A DNA stretch of 8,205 nucleotides from Chitinophagaceae bacterium (GTDB lineage Bacteria; Bacteroidota; Bacteroidia; Chitinophagales; Chitinophagaceae). Positions 8,092 through 8,205 of the stretch are shown in pieces (the stretch's first letter is position 1; each line of letters starts with the position of its first letter). The notes under the pieces were generated by a model, which was not told where the DNA came from, did no database searches, and saw only the letters and a program-made list of their open reading frames with translations. The DNA lies in contig JAJTCI010000090.1 in assembly GCA_021323155.1 (NCBI GenBank), forward strand, positions 1 through 8,205, written 5' to 3'. The position numbers were made by a program, and so were the translations under genes.

Positions 8092-8196
8092 GGCAAAGCA
8101 GGCGACCAACGACGGCATAATGAATACCAACAACGCACACTGGCATATGTTGTTCGCCAGGCGACCAACAACGGCGGACAGCACGACCAACAATGA
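8077..8196 (+). repeat. Short repeat array with about 22-bp spacing
   Basis: The core ACCAACAACG recurs at 8083, 8105 (ACCAACGACG), 8126, 8164 and 8186 (ACCAACAATG), with start-to-start steps of 22, 21, 38 and 22 bases. Three units carry the longer form CAGGCGACCAACRACGGC (8077-8094, 8099-8116, 8158-8175). A partly inverted copy (GTTGTTCGCC, 8149-8158) sits in the long step and makes an imperfect hairpin with the unit at 8158. The steps are not multiples of three, which argues against a coding repeat. The function is unknown; the array may continue beyond the window. Confidence 0.7.
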
Positions 8197-8205
8197 AGTA
8201 ACTCG

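Noticed and set aside
7960..8193. A minus-strand open frame of 77 codons across the 3' repeats, containing the peptide VVGRL(A/T)NN twice
   Set aside because: It needs a TTG start, has no clear ribosome-binding site, and its peptide repeat arises from two DNA units that happen to be 81 bases apart. The other units are 21-22 bases apart and fall out of frame, so the repeat is a DNA-level feature. The frame is also open to the window edge, so a partial gene cannot be wholly excluded.
8077..8196. A CRISPR array
   Set aside because: The units are only 10-18 bases long, degenerate, partly inverted and separated by a few bases, with no spacers of 25-40 bases and no cas genes.

Overview
The window looks like chromosomal DNA from a member of the Bacteroidota, most likely the Chitinophagia (Chitinophaga/Niastella-like). 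This is inferred from protein style and moderate base composition, because there is no rRNA or other marker gene. It holds two large genes on the + strand, read as one operon, followed by about 250 bases of non-coding, repeat-rich DNA.

Positions 1-5523 carry nearly all of a very large bacterial alpha-2-macroglobulin. The reading frame is already open at base 1, and its eighth codon is a lipobox-like cysteine. Only the first part of a lipoprotein signal peptide is therefore missing. The protein has the thioester motif (Cys-Ile-Glu-Gln) of the protease-trapping type. Positions 5520-7949 carry penicillin-binding protein 1C, a bifunctional peptidoglycan glycosyltransferase/transpeptidase with every catalytic motif visible and a C-terminal BiPBP_C domain. 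The two genes overlap by four bases (GTGA), with a Shine-Dalgarno-like GGAGG placed just before the GTG, so they are probably translated from one message.

This pairing is known from many Gram-negative bacteria (yfhM-pbpC in E. coli). The usual explanation is that the macroglobulin covalently traps proteases that enter a damaged envelope, while PBP1C repairs the wall. Nothing in the two genes departs from that model in a major way. The main peculiarity is a highly acidic, tyrosine-rich segment between two cysteines in the macroglobulin.

The 3' region (7950-8205) has no convincing gene. It contains competing small hairpins that include the pbpC stop codon, an 11-bp tandem duplication, and an array of about five units with a spacing near 22 bp, some also present in inverted orientation. 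This array is the least explained part of the window and may belong to a dispersed intergenic repeat family. I see no evidence for a wholly new biological system.
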